A stretch of DNA of 51,798 nucleotides from Bigelowiella natans CCMP2755 (GCA_000320545.1 ADNK01001920.1:1-51798); one strand, 5' to 3'. Positions 9,709 to 21,572 are shown, counted from the stretch's first letter. Program-made: numbers and translations. The notes: generated by a model from the sequence alone, not told the origin.

Positions 9709-11959
9709 TTACAATATTCATAGCTGCTGCGTGTTTGTGCGTGTGTGTGTGTGCCTCAAGCCATCGTTCTTTTGTTGTCGCTTTTGTTTACTACAAATAC
9801 AGATTGCTACGTATCTTCCGCTCTGCAGCGGCACGGTTTTTAGTTTCGTGCGGTCTCTCTCAAAGCGACGCGGTGATTGAAACGCACACACGCAAACTTA
9901 CGACACCCATTGTACGCCACTCAACCAACAGAATGCGCCACTATGAAGACGATTGTAGCTCAGTTATGTGCATGTTTGTATATATTATGCACGCACGCAC
10001 GCACATACACATCCACAGCAGGAAAGAGAGGGCACGAGGGGAGAGAGGGAGGGAGGGAGAGAGAGAGAGAGAGAAAGCGCACAAAAATACACACACTGCG
10101 GTATGCATGTGGTTAGGAGCTGAAGGCACGGTCTCGCACCGTTGTGTGGGCGTCAGTACACACGGTACAACAAAGGCACCTCTACTACTACAAACTACTG
10201 CTACACGGCGATTATTCTCAATATGCTGCTTTCTTTCCATGCAGCCATACATGAGAATGCAAGAACAAATATCTCCCCCCCCCACCCCCCTCCCGACCCC
10301 GCACCATCCCCATCATAGGGTGCAAGCACGCACGGCCCTCACAACACGGAGGATTCGATGGTGGGAGGTAACGATGGACGAGTAGAATTACGACAAATAG
10401 TTGGCAAAAAGGGAGATGGGAGGGGGGGAGTTGGAGAGGAAGGAAAAGATGGGTGATATATGTCATCTTAAGCCAGCCCCCCCCCCCCCGCCCTCCCCCC
10501 CTTCCTACCCTTTCTACTCTACTCTCTCTCTCTCTCTCTCTCTCTCATATGTGTGTGCTGTTGTTTGACCTACGTTAGGAGTCTTTTACGTGAAAGTACC
10601 CCCTCAATCTGGTATGATCATCACCGGATTATCAATTCCTCAGAAGGCGAAGCAGAAGAGGAAGAAGAAGAAGAAGAAGAACTAGAAGAATTTATTACCC
10701 AAGCCATTTTTTCCAATCCTAAGCCTTTTTTACCGCTACTACAAAGAGCAGCTATATGAAGAAATCTTCGCTTATGGGGCCTGTCACATCCTCATATGTT
10801 ATTTATGGAGAACCGTGCGCAGGGAGGAGAGATCTCTACTTTCCGTCGCACCATTTCCGATAACGATTTTACCACGCACACGCGAGCAATGAACAACGAA
10901 TGAAGCATCGATGCAAGACCTACATGAGCAAGAACCACATGGGAGACATAGATTTTGCCCCGCATTTGGTTTTGTTGCGTGCGGTTTGTCTTGCCTGGCC
11001 GCCGTCCTGCGATGATCCCCGTTAATATTTTTGCCAGGGAGCTTGGTTTTCTCTGATCCTAGAGGGAAGAACTCTGTCATGCAGGTACGCCTCACGCACT
11101 CGTCGCGTTCCAAATGAATTCGCAGTTGATTGTTTGGATTTCGATGCCAGTCGCCTGCCCATGTCCCCACGCCGCCATTCCACACGCTCTACCAGGTAGT
11201 GGTGGTAGTAGTAGTAGTAGAAGTAGCGCTACAAACAGCAAGCTGCGCGTATCTGTTGTTGTTGTTGTTGATGATGATGATGATGGTGATGGTGATGACG
11301 ATGATGATGATTCACGCACTGCATGGCTTATGATTTCTCGCCACCTCTCGTTGCACTACTAGGTTGATCCGTACGAAGGGCTGATGATCATGTTCCCAGG
11401 GTGGCTCGTCCATCAGGTTGTCGTTGTCCTCGTCATCATCATCTGCACCTACCTTCTTTCTATCCCCGTTTTCCATTTTGTTCTACTATCAGCGCTCCCT
11501 AGCGGTTTTATGGTGATCTTCATGATTTCCAAAATCTCTGTGATTCGGTCCTTCTCTCTCTCTCTCCCCCCCCCCCCCGTCCTCCCCGCTCTCCTCCTCC
11601 CCCTATAAGGTTGCTCCTTCGAATGGGTTGAATCCTCAGGCGAGTGGGTACAGGTCGGCTGCGCCGTGTTGTTTGCTAGGATTGCAATATATGCGGTTGC
11701 TACTCGCAAGTTTTCGTTTTCGCAAGCTCTTTAATTACGCTGTTTTCGGTATGTATAATGGTGCTGGTGCCATATGTACAGGGTTTCGATTAGCTATAAT
11801 CTTAACGGAGAATGGGCTGAAACCACACCAGCCATTTTTGACCACGTTGTAGTCGGAGCTGGTGGTGAGGATAAAGACGATAGAGAGCATCAGAAAAAGA
11901 CAACGATGGACCACAATGCTCCTCCCGACGCAAAGCACCAGCCTAAAACAGAGCTATAA
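7442..11959 (+). CDS. Secreted/ER 2OG-Fe(II) oxygenase (2OG-FeII_Oxy_5-like)
   Basis: Seventeen exons: 7442-7651, 7712-7775, 7909-7985, 8383-8483, 8651-8741, 8933-9006, 9313-9354, 9605-9643, 9803-9872, 10126-10164, 10319-10367, 10579-10611, 11038-11084, 11151-11195, 11363-11416, 11610-11653 and 11782-11959. Phases match throughout; exons 3 to 6 are the least sure. The N-terminus is a signal peptide (LWFLLLLTASPSAS), followed by helices. The oxygenase domain then reads PFSTVIARWDLYDA, FYDWQMQPL, VVWASVHTG, a metal-binding region THGPHNTED, GGVFYVKVPPQSG, GSLVFSDPRG, MIMFPGWLVHQV (distal His) and GYRVSISYN (2OG-binding Arg). This is the order of the family often found with TPR repeats. The C-terminus is acidic/basic and ends KTEL, a plausible ER-retention signal. 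The substrate is unknown. Confidence 0.8.
8502..8536. repeat. (TA)n and (TG)n microsatellites in oxygenase introns
   Basis: TA run here. Further runs lie at 8604-8632 (TG), 8865-8904 (TA), 9103-9166 (TA then TG), 9669-9705 (TA) and 10056-10078 (GA). All lie in introns of the 2OG oxygenase gene. Confidence 0.9.
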
Positions 11960-12035
11960 AAGCGATGTGTATACACGAGGACAATGGCTGACGTGTGATT
12001 CTTTGCTTTCCTAGTTATTCTACGAATATATGATA

Positions 12036-12084
<49 letters not shown>

Positions 12085-12127
12085 TGAGACGAATGTAATA
12101 TGATTAAATCTCTTCAATGTGTATATT

Positions 12128-12191
<64 letters not shown>

Positions 12192-13351
12192 GGGTTAAAA
12201 TGTGCGTGAATGTGCGTAGGTATCTAATCTAAGCTGAAATATTCCTACTACATTGCGGTATGCGCACGCAAAATGTTGCATCATGTGACACTGCTATGTG
12301 GTCTGCCATGTGTACCAAGTTTGTATGTGTGTTTTGCGCATGGTGTGCAGTAGGAGAATGAGAAATCAAAGGTGATGTCCCAGTAGGCGCACCGGCTAGC
12401 CGGCTCAGCGGCGTGTCTAGCCAAGCACTGTTTACCTAGTTAATCGTTGCAGAATTTGTTACTAGTTTTTGCACTATATGGTCAACGTAAGCATCAGTGC
12501 AGCACAGCAGAAACCCCTTGTTTTCTGGCTGCAGCACGCACAAGCCACCGCACACTGCTAGCTAGCACACATTGTGACGTTTGTTCTAGCTAGTGTTTTG
12601 TGGTGAATTGTGTAGTCGCTACGAACCTGTAGCAATGTATACATGGCATGTTTCCTTGAGTGTCGCACATAGCAACGTACAAGGATTCCCTACACATGTC
12701 TTACCACATCATTTAGCGTGTGCAAATCGTACATACATTCGAGTTGTCTGTAATGGAGCCTATAGCCTATAGGGCTATTTTAGGGCTATGTTCTGCATAG
12801 CAACACTTAACCACATACATCCAGCGTCCTATTGACTTGTATGTCTACACACGTATTTATACGTTCTTGCCTGTAATTGCAAGCGCGCACAATGCTAGAA
12901 CGATGACGTCAAGTTGCCTGTGGTAAGTCAATCCTACTACAAGCTATATGCGACATATGCAAAACGCACACATAAGTATCGGCACACTGTGCTACAGTTT
13001 CATACACAAACACATCCGTGAATGGTACACGGCTGCTGTTGGATATTGCGGGAGGAGCAATCGGCTCTAACGACAAGCTAATTCACCAGCACGGTCAATT
13101 TTGTGGCATTCATTATCATTGCTGCCTTTCGCGACTGCTTGGTGCTGCGATTCAGTTCGCAGCATTCTCTGCGAGTTCTCGATGCAATAAAACCTCCCTG
13201 TGTCAGTTACTCCGATGAAATCTGATGTCCGCAAAACAACCAGGAATTACCAACTACGATCCAAAGAAAGATATCAACGGACTGATGAATTTGGACTTAC
13301 AGACGGTTTTTCATATCAAACGCCGACACTGCCAACGCATACAAACAAAAC
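11960..13351. other. Gene-free, repeat-rich spacer
   Basis: Compound CA/TA tracts at 12037-12081 and TA/TG tracts at 12131-12189, then about 800 bp rich in TGCA, CTAG and CACA words without a credible exon. A short open segment at 13225-13300 could be 5' coding sequence of the next gene, but I could not join it in phase. Confidence 0.5.
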
Positions 13352-14119
13352 ATGCAAGATCTCGCTGCTGCGCAGCTTCCACAACGCAGGAGCACAACCT
13401 CGCTTATCAGCTTATCCTCCCTGCCTTATTCTCTTACAGTGTTATCGTTCGCATGTGTTTTTGGGATGGGGATGTTCTTACTCTCTCCTCCTACACCATG
13501 GCCCTCTCCAGATGACGCTGCCGTTGGCGTTGTATCAATACCAATCCAGCGGGAATCGCCTCTGAGGCCTTGTCTGGTGAGATGAGACCCCACGCGCTCT
13601 TTTCCCTTGCCCAGGCCGCAGGTAGCGAGAAGGATCTGGATGGTGATAACCGGTAGATCGACTCCTCACGCAAATGAAATAGACAAATCCTACCCAGAGC
13701 TGCCATGCTAGGTCCTCTCTCAACTACTACATGCATGCCTCTTCTCTTAGCTTCTCTTCTCTTCACCTCCCCCGTCTCTCTCCCTCTCTCTCTCCCTCTA
13801 TCCCCCCCCTCCTTCACTCTTTTTGTCAGCCTGCACCCTCATGATGTCTTATGGCATTCTTCTGCTTCTTGACGTCTACCTCGTGATCTAGACTCGCGAC
13901 GTACACGGCATTCCTGTGCAAGAAGCTGGGTCTCAACCCAATGATCTCATACTTGGTAATGTTCTAAACAACAACAGCAGCAACAACAACAATAGTCAGT
14001 ACGGAGCTAACAACGCCAGCCTAGCAGAGGTGTGTATTAACCCGCAGGACGAATACAAAAAGATGCTTCTCACTGGGGCTTATTATCGGTATTTTTGGCG
14101 CTGTCGGGGTGATGATTAA
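13352..14119 (+). CDS. Small membrane protein, unknown function
   Basis: Two exons, 13352-13576 and 13892-14119, phase 0 at the junction (CTG|gtgaga, atctag|ACT). Near the N-terminus a hydrophobic stretch (SLTVLSFACVFGMGMFLL) is long enough for one membrane helix. It is followed by a Pro-rich segment, then an Asn-rich low-complexity stretch and a short basic/aromatic tail. About 150 aa. No family recognised. The true start may lie upstream (a second Met at 13225 is in another frame). It ends 118 bp from the stop of the leftward WD40 gene, so the two genes converge. Confidence 0.4.
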
Positions 14120-14237
14120 TTAATCCATAATTTCGCTTTGTCAAATGATCGATCATATGCGTAACTATAAAGCATTGATATAAAATGGTCAGCCGATGGC
14201 ACCTCCTCATAGAACCACACACCATGCATACACACCA

Positions 14238-14732
14238 TTAATCCATACTCTCAAACACGATGGCAAAGCCATGAGGAATGACCTGCAAACGCGCGAGAGT
14301 AGACCACTTCCGCATGTCGAAATAGAACAACGTGCGGTCCGTCCCTCCGGACGCTGTGCGGGGAGGAGTTCATAGATTGGGAAAGGGGCAGGAATCAATA
14401 CAAACGCCAATTTTCAATAATTTATGAAAACAACGATACACTGCGCGGCGCGCGTGCAATATTAATTGCAAAAAAGTACAAAACGTGTTTGTGTGTCCAT
14501 ATGTGTGTTTAGGATGATGCTGCAGCTCCTGGCAAAACGATGTGGTAAGTAACGGAACATAACAATTATTCTCCAGTAGGAAGTCGCAAATACAATGCCA
14601 AATATCACATCTTTGTTGCTTGACCTATCATGTTGTCTCCCACCAGCGCCAGGCCGAGAGAGTCACCGTTTCCAACCTGATGGAAGTGAGCCGCGGCTAT
14701 GTTTATAATTGCAATGTGTACGCGTATGTGTT

Positions 14733-14792
<60 letters not shown>

Positions 14793-14985
14793 GAGAGTGA
14801 GAGAGAGAGAGAGAACACTTCGCATGTTACGCAGAAACCATATTTTAATGGCGCTAGTGTGCACTACCGCAAGCCTTTTTTGGCATCCTTTCGACGTGCG
14901 AATATCGTAAACGGAGACGTAGTTGCTCTGTGCAGCAATTGATTGCAGAGTAGAGCACACACACACACACACAAAAGATAGACAA

Positions 14986-15021
<36 letters not shown>

Positions 15022-16714
15022 TTTGATATATTGTACGAGGACTGGTGACGTCTTTTGCCGTCTGTACGTATACACTCTTCTAAATCCAGCGCATCGTCGA
15101 GACCGCAATCATCATGGCTACCATCCATCGTGCTAAATACGTGCTTCCTGACCTCCGTGAGGACGACGATGTTGCCGCCCCCCCCATGCTTGCTGGAATC
15201 TGCGCTTCGTTCGGGGACAAATTGGACTTGTGTGGGGAGGAAGAGACAGCCAAACTTGGAAACCTGAGTGCACGTATTTAAGGATGGGCATGGCAGGAGC
15301 TTTGCTGCTACTTCCATGGGGTGATTGAGGTGCGATCGTTCTTTTATGATTGCCCGTGGTACTCACGCATAGGAAAGAACCTGTTTATCTCCATCGAAGA
15401 CCGTCAAAGCCTGTTGCCAGTGCGATACCACGCAAGACTAGAATGTGTGTGTTTGTGTGTGTATATGTGAGTGTGAGCTGTACAGGGCTCATTACTACCG
15501 CTGCCATTACTACCATCATCTTCGTTATACTGTGTGATGATGGATAGATGGATTATCTGTGTTATTTAGATACGATAGCAATAGCAACCACAACAATTAC
15601 CTGTTTATCGTCTGATGGGTTCAAAGCGATCCCGTGATAGCTATTTACATGATGATGATGATGGTGGTGGTGGTGGTGGTGATAATAGCAGTAATGATGG
15701 CACACGTTTTTGGAAGTTTCTTTGTCTACATTTTTCCCCCCGCGCGCCAATCGTAAATGTGTACGTCGCATCGCTCTCTCTACCCCCCCCCCCCCCCCCC
15801 TTCTCTCTCTCTCTGTCTCTCTTACCCCGACTCCTTCAAGCCGTCAAGCTGCAGCTTTAAGTTCCAAGTAGATGCGAATGTGAGCGATTTGCATTTATCC
15901 CTTTCTCCTGTATGCCTACTGACCACCTGCTTTCTTTCTCCCTCCCCCTTGTCCACATCTTCCAGTCGTCGGCGCTTGGCATTCCTCGATGGCTCCTGCC
16001 CACCCACGGACGAGTCGAAGAGCGAGATAGAGCATCCTCCGCTTGAGTCTGTGCATGCGACACGCAATTTGCCCTTCTCTTGAGATCTGAGAGCGCAGGT
16101 GGTGATACAATGCAGTTCCTATGGTAGGATTAGAAGGCACCATCATTAAGCAGATGGTAGCTCTGACATATTACGGGCATGTATGTTCTTATACGTCGTA
16201 CGTTCAAATGCCTCTACCAATCCTTACGACTATACTACAATATCATGTATGGAATGAAGGCGATAGTCTGGACCTTTTGGTGCCGTTGAAGCCGCATTTT
16301 GCTAACCTTCGGAGCGCCAGATGGGATGGTCATCGGTTTGGAAACTCTCGCGTCCTCGTGATCTGGTATGGCCGCCGCACCGCTCTTCTTGTCTGGAAGC
16401 TCAAATTGAACATGATACAGGCCTGTTCCTGATCCCACGAACACGGAATCTTCGCCAGCGCAAGCAACCTGAAACATGGGCCATGATCTTTCGTGCAAAG
16501 ACGGTGTTTGTTGTTCTTCTCGTCATCGCTCTCTCGAAAACAATGTCAGCTAGATTGACCTACCCTATCTGGCTGCAAGGCCCCCCCCCCCTCGAGCTTG
16601 AAGTCGCTGGCAGGGAGAGGGTGCTGGAACACGAAGGCAATGTCTCCTCGAGCCTCAGGCTCCATTTCAGCCTGCTCGTTGATTGGGTTGACTACTCGTA
16701 GCCTGCCTGCCTGC
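14238..16714 (-). CDS. WD40-repeat protein, 5' end unresolved
   Basis: Eight phase-consistent minus-strand exons: 16564-16714, 16307-16468, 15927-16076, 15826-15854, 15153-15192, 14644-14676, 14480-14528 (least sure) and 14238-14353. Beta-propeller-like strands can be read: GRLRVVNP, RGDIAFVFQHP, VACAGEDSVFVGSGTGLYHV, KLRVACTDSSGGCSISLFDS, GGNIVVLTE, NGDSLGLAL, and a clear last blade SGGTDRTLFYFDMRKW near the C-terminus, which ends ESMD. A basic KRRR stretch sits between two blades. WD40 propellers are interaction platforms; no specific orthologue is recognised. The first exon(s) should lie between 16716 and about 17040, or be interleaved with the rightward Tudor-S1 gene. The opposite strand at 15090-15270 also reads openly, but its introns would be too short. 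Confidence 0.65.
14740..14812. repeat. (GA)n microsatellite
   Basis: Long GA run with a few interruptions, in an intron of the WD40 gene. A second GA run is at 14991-15016, and a CA run at 14957-14972. Confidence 0.9.
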
Positions 16715-16918
16715 CTGTACAACTGCGACTTTTGTGCGCATTTTCACCGACAAATCATTGTCGCTATTTCGAATTGATGGTGGTTTTATTTTTCAGAAAA
16801 TGACTATGTTTTGGCATTGCGTCAAGGGAAAAACCACAGAAATTTTTATGATAATACCGGTAATACGATGTGATTCGATGATGACGGGATTGACAAGCAC
16901 TCTTCCGAACCGCCCCCC

Positions 16919-16962
16919 TGCGTGAAACCAGACCTGCGTGAAACCAGACCTGCGTCAAACAG
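16919..16962. repeat. Three tandem 16-bp units
   Basis: CTGCGTGAAACCAGAC is repeated with small changes (the third copy has GTCAAAC). It lies in the spacer between the leftward WD40 gene and the Tudor-S1 gene. Confidence 0.8.
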
Positions 16963-17054
16963 CCCCACCACCATCACCATCAACGACACCACCATAACCA
17001 TATTGATGATAATGATCCTTTCGTCTAATTCTATATCTCTGTTCTGTTAACTAG

Positions 17055-17817
17055 GTGACATCAAGAAGCACCACGCAGAAGATTCCCACATTTGGCAGGA
17101 GGGGGATGCGGTACGCGCCTTCTACTCCGACAGCAATGAATTTCTCCCGTGACAATTCCGAAACTATTTCTTCTAGGTCATGTCAAAATGGTCCGGGGAC
17201 TCAAGATGGTTAGTAGCTATATACCTACAACTCAATCGTCTCATCCTATGAAATATGTTCTCCGTGTTTTTCAAGGTATAGAGCTGTAATCAAGCAAGTA
17301 GTCAAGCCAAGCGAGCTATACCGTGTCCACTACGAAGGGTGGGTGTTGCGGATGATAGATTCATGGATGAAAATAACAATGGTGACGATGATGACAATGG
17401 TGACGATGATGACAATGGTGACGATGATGGCAATGGTGGTGATGGTGATAATAGCGATAATGATTATGAGGAGGAGGAAAATTAAGATTGTTATTCGTGC
17501 TATTAATCTACGTTACATAGCTTTGGAGACGAGGACGATGAAGAAAGGAAGGATGTGTATTTAATGGACATCCGCGAATTCAAAAGTAATAGCATATAAA
17601 TTATAGTTATTATTGCCACGCCGCATTGTTGCCAAAGGCTCGACGACCGCATCGTCTTTGCCGCCGCCTCGCCTCCTCCCTCTTTCTTTCCATTTTTTCT
17701 CTTCCCACAACAAAACATAGAAATTAAGGTCGGGGTACCTCCGCAGTTTTCCGTCAGCATTCTGATGATAAGCATTTGTTAAAAACATGATGTGTGTGTG
17801 TGTGTGTGTGTGCGTGC

Positions 17818-17852
<35 letters not shown>

Positions 17853-18431
17853 CTTCTCACTCACTACACATACCTTTTAGACGTGCCCGCCGTTGGAGAG
17901 GAATTATTGGTAACACTCATGAGCTCCTGATTTTACCCATGATTCGTTATCCCTCATCTTACTTCCGTTGAGCATATTCCCTTCTTCTTCCTCTTTGTCC
18001 TTTGCTTCCTTAATCGTCTCCCTGACTAATATTGATGCAGGGAAATGTGACAAGCCTGCATCACTTCGGAGCGTTCGTGGATTTCGGGTCTGCTTTCTCC
18101 AATGCTTTAGATCTTATAGCCTCATTTCTAACAAACAATCTCAAGTCGTGAAAGTCGCTCGATATATTTTCGCAGTAGTTAATCTTCCCCCCCCCCCCCC
18201 CACCCCCCTGCCCTTTCTCTTCTGAATGATGAACTCTTATCAGTGGTGAGAGGGATGGCCTGGTGCACGTTTCTCAGATGCTGGAGGTTCTTTGCTTGCC
18301 TCTTAATATACTGCGAACGCGCGGAACGATGTCACTAATATTGTTTTGATGGAGATGATTTTTATCATCCTTGCTTGAACAAATGTCTGTTCAGAAAGAA
18401 ATGTACCCACCAACACACACACACACTAGTC

Positions 18432-18471
<40 letters not shown>

Positions 18472-19263
18472 TAACATTCGACAACAAATCATCAGGGGTT
18501 ACCAACGCGGGGGTGTTTGTGCGATTGGCTGGATATGCGAGAGATGGTAGTATTTGAGAGCATGCAGCGCAAACAACAGAGAAATCCCGTTACGTATCGA
18601 ATAGGATATTGTAGTAATGCAATGGTATGATTAATTTGGCCAGCCATGTCCCTTGCTGTAGTATAGCTCTCACCCTTTCTTCAACCAGTGATTATTTTCT
18701 TTGAGGACCGACTTTTCCACCCCACTCCCCCCCCCCCCCCCCCTATTGACGCCGGGGAACGTCTAGCCTTTATCCCAGGAAGATCGCTCACAGACGAGCA
18801 GAAGGTTTGTGCATCATCCTTGCTTAGAGTTGCTGGTCCGAGTAGCTTTAGTACCTTCTACTCGTACTGAAGATTACGGATTTGTTTGCTCAGGAAACAT
18901 TGAAGATGGAGGCTATTGTGCTGGTGAAGCTGGATCGGTGAGAGACGGGGAGACAGGGGAGGGGGGGGGGTAGGGATAATGCGGAATCATGAAATATTTT
19001 AACAAATGCACACAAACACAATCGCACAAAAGTTTAATGTATGATCTTATTGTACATGCGGGTACACATAGTAACACTCATTTGTATAAACATAATGACG
19101 CACCAGGGTTGACAATGCACGCCAAAGAACAACCCTGTCTATGAACGACACGAGGTGTGGAGTGATTGGAACTTTCACACCAAGTGGAATAGTTGCAGTG
19201 CAGCCGCTGCAGCAAGATCAGAAGAACAAGGATGAGAACGAGGAGGCAGCGGAAGCAGCATAG
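17055..19263 (+). CDS. Tudor domain plus two S1 RNA-binding domains, 5' end unresolved
   Basis: Exons 17055-17110, 17177-17208, 17276-17338, 17521-17585, 17881-17909, 18041-18087, 18244-18286, [one linking exon not found], 18496-18546, 18779-18804, 18894-18937 and 19107-19263. Phases agree except at the gap. The first four give a Tudor fold: WQEGDAVMSKWSGDSRWYRA, LYRVHYEGFGDEDDE, YLMDIREF. The next three give an S1 domain: VGEELLGNVTSLHHFGAFVDFG then RDGLVHVSQM. The later exons give a second S1: VTNAGVFVRLAGYARDG, MEAIVLVKLDR, RQRTTLSM. The tail is Gln/Glu/Ala-rich. Tudor binds methylated residues and S1 binds RNA, so a role in RNA metabolism is likely. I know no named protein with this exact order. 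The first exon enters in phase 1, so upstream exons exist. Confidence 0.65.
17383..17452. repeat. 18-bp minisatellite, about 3 units
   Basis: ATGGTGACGATGATGACA repeats in tandem within an intron of the Tudor-S1 gene. It reads openly as a Met/Thr/Val repeat but has no other coding sign. Confidence 0.85.
17789..17849. repeat. (TG)n microsatellite
   Basis: Interrupted TG run (with GCGTGCGTGC in the middle) in the intron just before the first S1 exon. Confidence 0.95.
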
Positions 19264-19907
19264 CAGGTGTGTAAATGTCCTAATGCCAGTGAACAATAAC
19301 AGTTTTTAAAATGGAAATCGACGCTATATTTCGTGGATATCATGCTGTTACACATTTATTCATAGTGCGTGCGCGGCGTGCGGCTGTTTGCGAGCTTTTA
19401 AGGGTTTGGCACATGCTTCTTGGCCAAATTATGTGCTGACGCCCCTCCCTCCACAGCATCATGCAAGTACACAGCTTTGAAGCGCAATGTAATAACACAA
19501 ACAAAAAGAACGACAAGCGCGCGCTTAATGGGGAAGTTAGTAAAAGCCAAATCCCTACTGCTAGACTGCGTGCCTTGTCTCGCACGGCTACAAACGATGT
19601 GCCAATGCTAACAATCCATCACGTTTGAATAAGTTTGAAGTGATGCAGCAGAGCCATCTAGCCTGCACTTGATATCAATTAGCACACCGATCTCCTGACA
19701 TTGCAGTAGCTTCAATAAACAAATACACTGTACGTGTACTATGTTCTAGTAGCTGCTGCTCAGCATGTTGCGACACGCAACGGGCAGTGGCCAATCCCCC
19801 TGACTCCCTGCTAATGCGGAAAGATGCATCTCTATGATGAGCCATGCTCCGGTCGGAAGCTGCGCGTATGGCTGATGTGTGTCTCGTCATCAGGCGGCGT
19901 ATTCGGT
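19264..19907. other. Gene-free spacer
   Basis: Between the stop of the Tudor-S1 gene and the stop of the leftward glycosyltransferase. No exon, repeat array or motif that I can support. Confidence 0.5.
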
Positions 19908-20520
19908 TTATCTCAATCTTTTCAGGGTGTCATCGACTATGTGCAAAACGTCTTCAACCCGAACTACCATCCCCCCCCTGTTGAAGTCGAAGTTCTCGGG
20001 GTCCACAAACCAGTACCTGATTCACCGGCGCACACCGCCAAGAACAAACAAGACATGTCACTAGTGATACTTCTGAAACAAACACACTCTGCGTGGGAGA
20101 AATGCACTGCTCCGTCTTTGTTTTTGGTTTTCACAGGTGTTTCTGGTCGCTGAACGTGATTCGTCTGACCTGTGCCCACACGCCTGAGACAGGCCGTAGT
20201 AACAATACGTGCTAGTGCGCTTTCCAGCGTGCGGTTTCGTTGAGAATTTATACATCGGGATGAACTCGACAACGACGGTGCCCTAGAGAAAGAACGACGG
20301 CAACAACAATAACAACAACAATAACAACAACAACAAAAACAATAGCAATGAGGGCGACGATGATGATGACGATGATTGCTCTCAAACGCACCGGCTTGGC
20401 AAAAACCATATTCGAAAATGCTCCGCCATGTGGGCCTATGATCATCAGTGCTCTTCGGAAGAGATCTCTCGCATCTTCCCGGCTTGTAAAGCGAAATCTC
20501 TCCACCTCTATGGTGGCGCC
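19908..20520 (-). CDS. GT61-type glycosyltransferase, C-terminal exons
   Basis: Three consecutive phase-matched exons on the minus strand: 20392-20520, 20170-20282 and 19908-20016. They read VERFRFTSREDARDLF, then IIGPHGGAFSNMVFAKP, GTVVVEFIPMYKF, YCYYGLSQACGHRYWFVDPE, and end VDDTLKRLR-TAA. This is the C-terminal signature of family GT61 (DUF563), which includes plant xylosyl/arabinosyltransferases and EOGT: 'IGPHGAxxxNMxFxxPGTxVxEFxP' followed by a 'YYxLAxAxGxxYW' block. Such enzymes are usually type II Golgi or ER proteins using UDP-sugars. N-terminal exons must lie to the right (20530-22200), in a stretch broken by repeats. A possible one is around 20690-20735 (ILHLRHSR) and another at about 22070-22120 (VMYPDFHPAPILA); I could not join them. 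Confidence 0.75.
20288..20345. repeat. (CAA/TAA)n tract in GT61 intron
   Basis: AACAACAATAACAACAACAA-type run between two glycosyltransferase exons. It reads as poly-Val/Ile on the minus strand only by chance. Confidence 0.8.
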
Positions 20521-20598
20521 CTGTATATGCATGGAGTGGATGATGGTCGCCATGGTCATTTCACAAAAAATTACTCGAATAATTTAGAAATAGATGTG

Positions 20599-20626
20599 CG
20601 TGCGTGCGTGCGTGCGTGCGTGCGTG
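20599..20626. repeat. (TGCG)n tetranucleotide run
   Basis: About seven tandem TGCG units. No coding context. Confidence 0.9.
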
Positions 20627-21125
20627 ATAAGTGACAATTAGTAACTTTGGAGAAGGCCTCTAATAGTAGAAACATCGTTTTAAAAATATGCTTCGGCGTG
20701 GCGGATTTCGGCTGTGTCGTAGGTGCAAAATCATCGCTATTTCAATGAAGTTCAATGCGGATGAGCTTTGATACCGTTTGTTTATTATGCTGATCAACGC
20801 GGTAGGAAATGGCCCTGGAGAGCTGCTGTTGCACATGCTTTGCCAGAGATCTTTGTGAGCACAACAAGAATAATATCAGTGATGATGGTGATGATGATAG
20901 CAAAAGCTAACAACGATGACATGAGCCAACAATCTATAGATTGCGTTAGTGTCTGCACGTGCATGTACAATGAGTCCGTGGAGAAAGACTACACAACGTG
21001 CATATGTGCCGTGCATTTCTCATTGAATTGGTGATTTGGTGCCATAATTCGGTGAATGAACTGACCTTCGGCCTCCCCTATCTGAGAGCGTTATGCCATT
21101 ATTCGCGTCGCATCGTGACCGTGAT

Positions 21126-21128
<3 letters not shown>

Positions 21129-21170
<42 letters not shown>
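21129..21170. repeat. (GA)n microsatellite
   Basis: About 20 GA units; another long GA run lies at 21651-21702. Confidence 0.95.
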
Positions 21171-21178
<8 letters not shown>

Positions 21179-21478
21179 AAAAATTAGTTGAATTGAGGTG
21201 CGCGAATACTTTCGTCATCGGCACGGCATCAGCACCATCACTCATCATCATCATCATCATCATCATCGTCGCAGTCTCCTACATACACAGCATGACGATG
21301 CGGTCTCTGCGTGAGTCATGGAATACTCCAAGAGCCTGCAACCAACATCAAATAGCCATCCACCAATGTTAAACAACTCTAATTGTTATCAACGGTAGCA
21401 GCTGTAGTATTTCTCCTCTACTATTTCCCATGATTCTCTCCTCTAATTACGAACAAAAACACACTTTTCCTCCCCCCT

Positions 21479-21572
21479 CTCCTCCTCCTTCTCCTCCTCC
21501 TCCTCCTCCTCCTACTACTACTACAGCAGCAGCAGCAGCAGCACATACTACAAAGACGTCGTAGTTGTCATA
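21479..21572. repeat. Composite repeat copy A
   Basis: CTC units, then CTA units, then CAG units, then about 35 bp of unique sequence (CACATACTACAAAGACGTCG...). A second copy in the same orientation lies at 22818-22912. Unique 3' flanks that match rule out simple slippage. Confidence 0.8.

Noticed and set aside
15055-15300. Plus-strand open frame (VETAIIMATIHRAKYVLP...) resembling a HEAT repeat
   Set aside because: Its required introns would be about 20 nt, while the minus strand here gives a phase-consistent exon of the WD40 gene.
16321-16701. Plus-strand open frame of 126 codons
   Set aside because: It covers two minus-strand WD40 exons that have good splice borders and propeller-like sequence.
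20768-21034. Plus-strand open segment (KWPWRAAVAHALPEIF)
   Set aside because: It looks somewhat protein-like, but it cannot be joined to other exons and lies where N-terminal exons of the leftward GT61 gene are expected.
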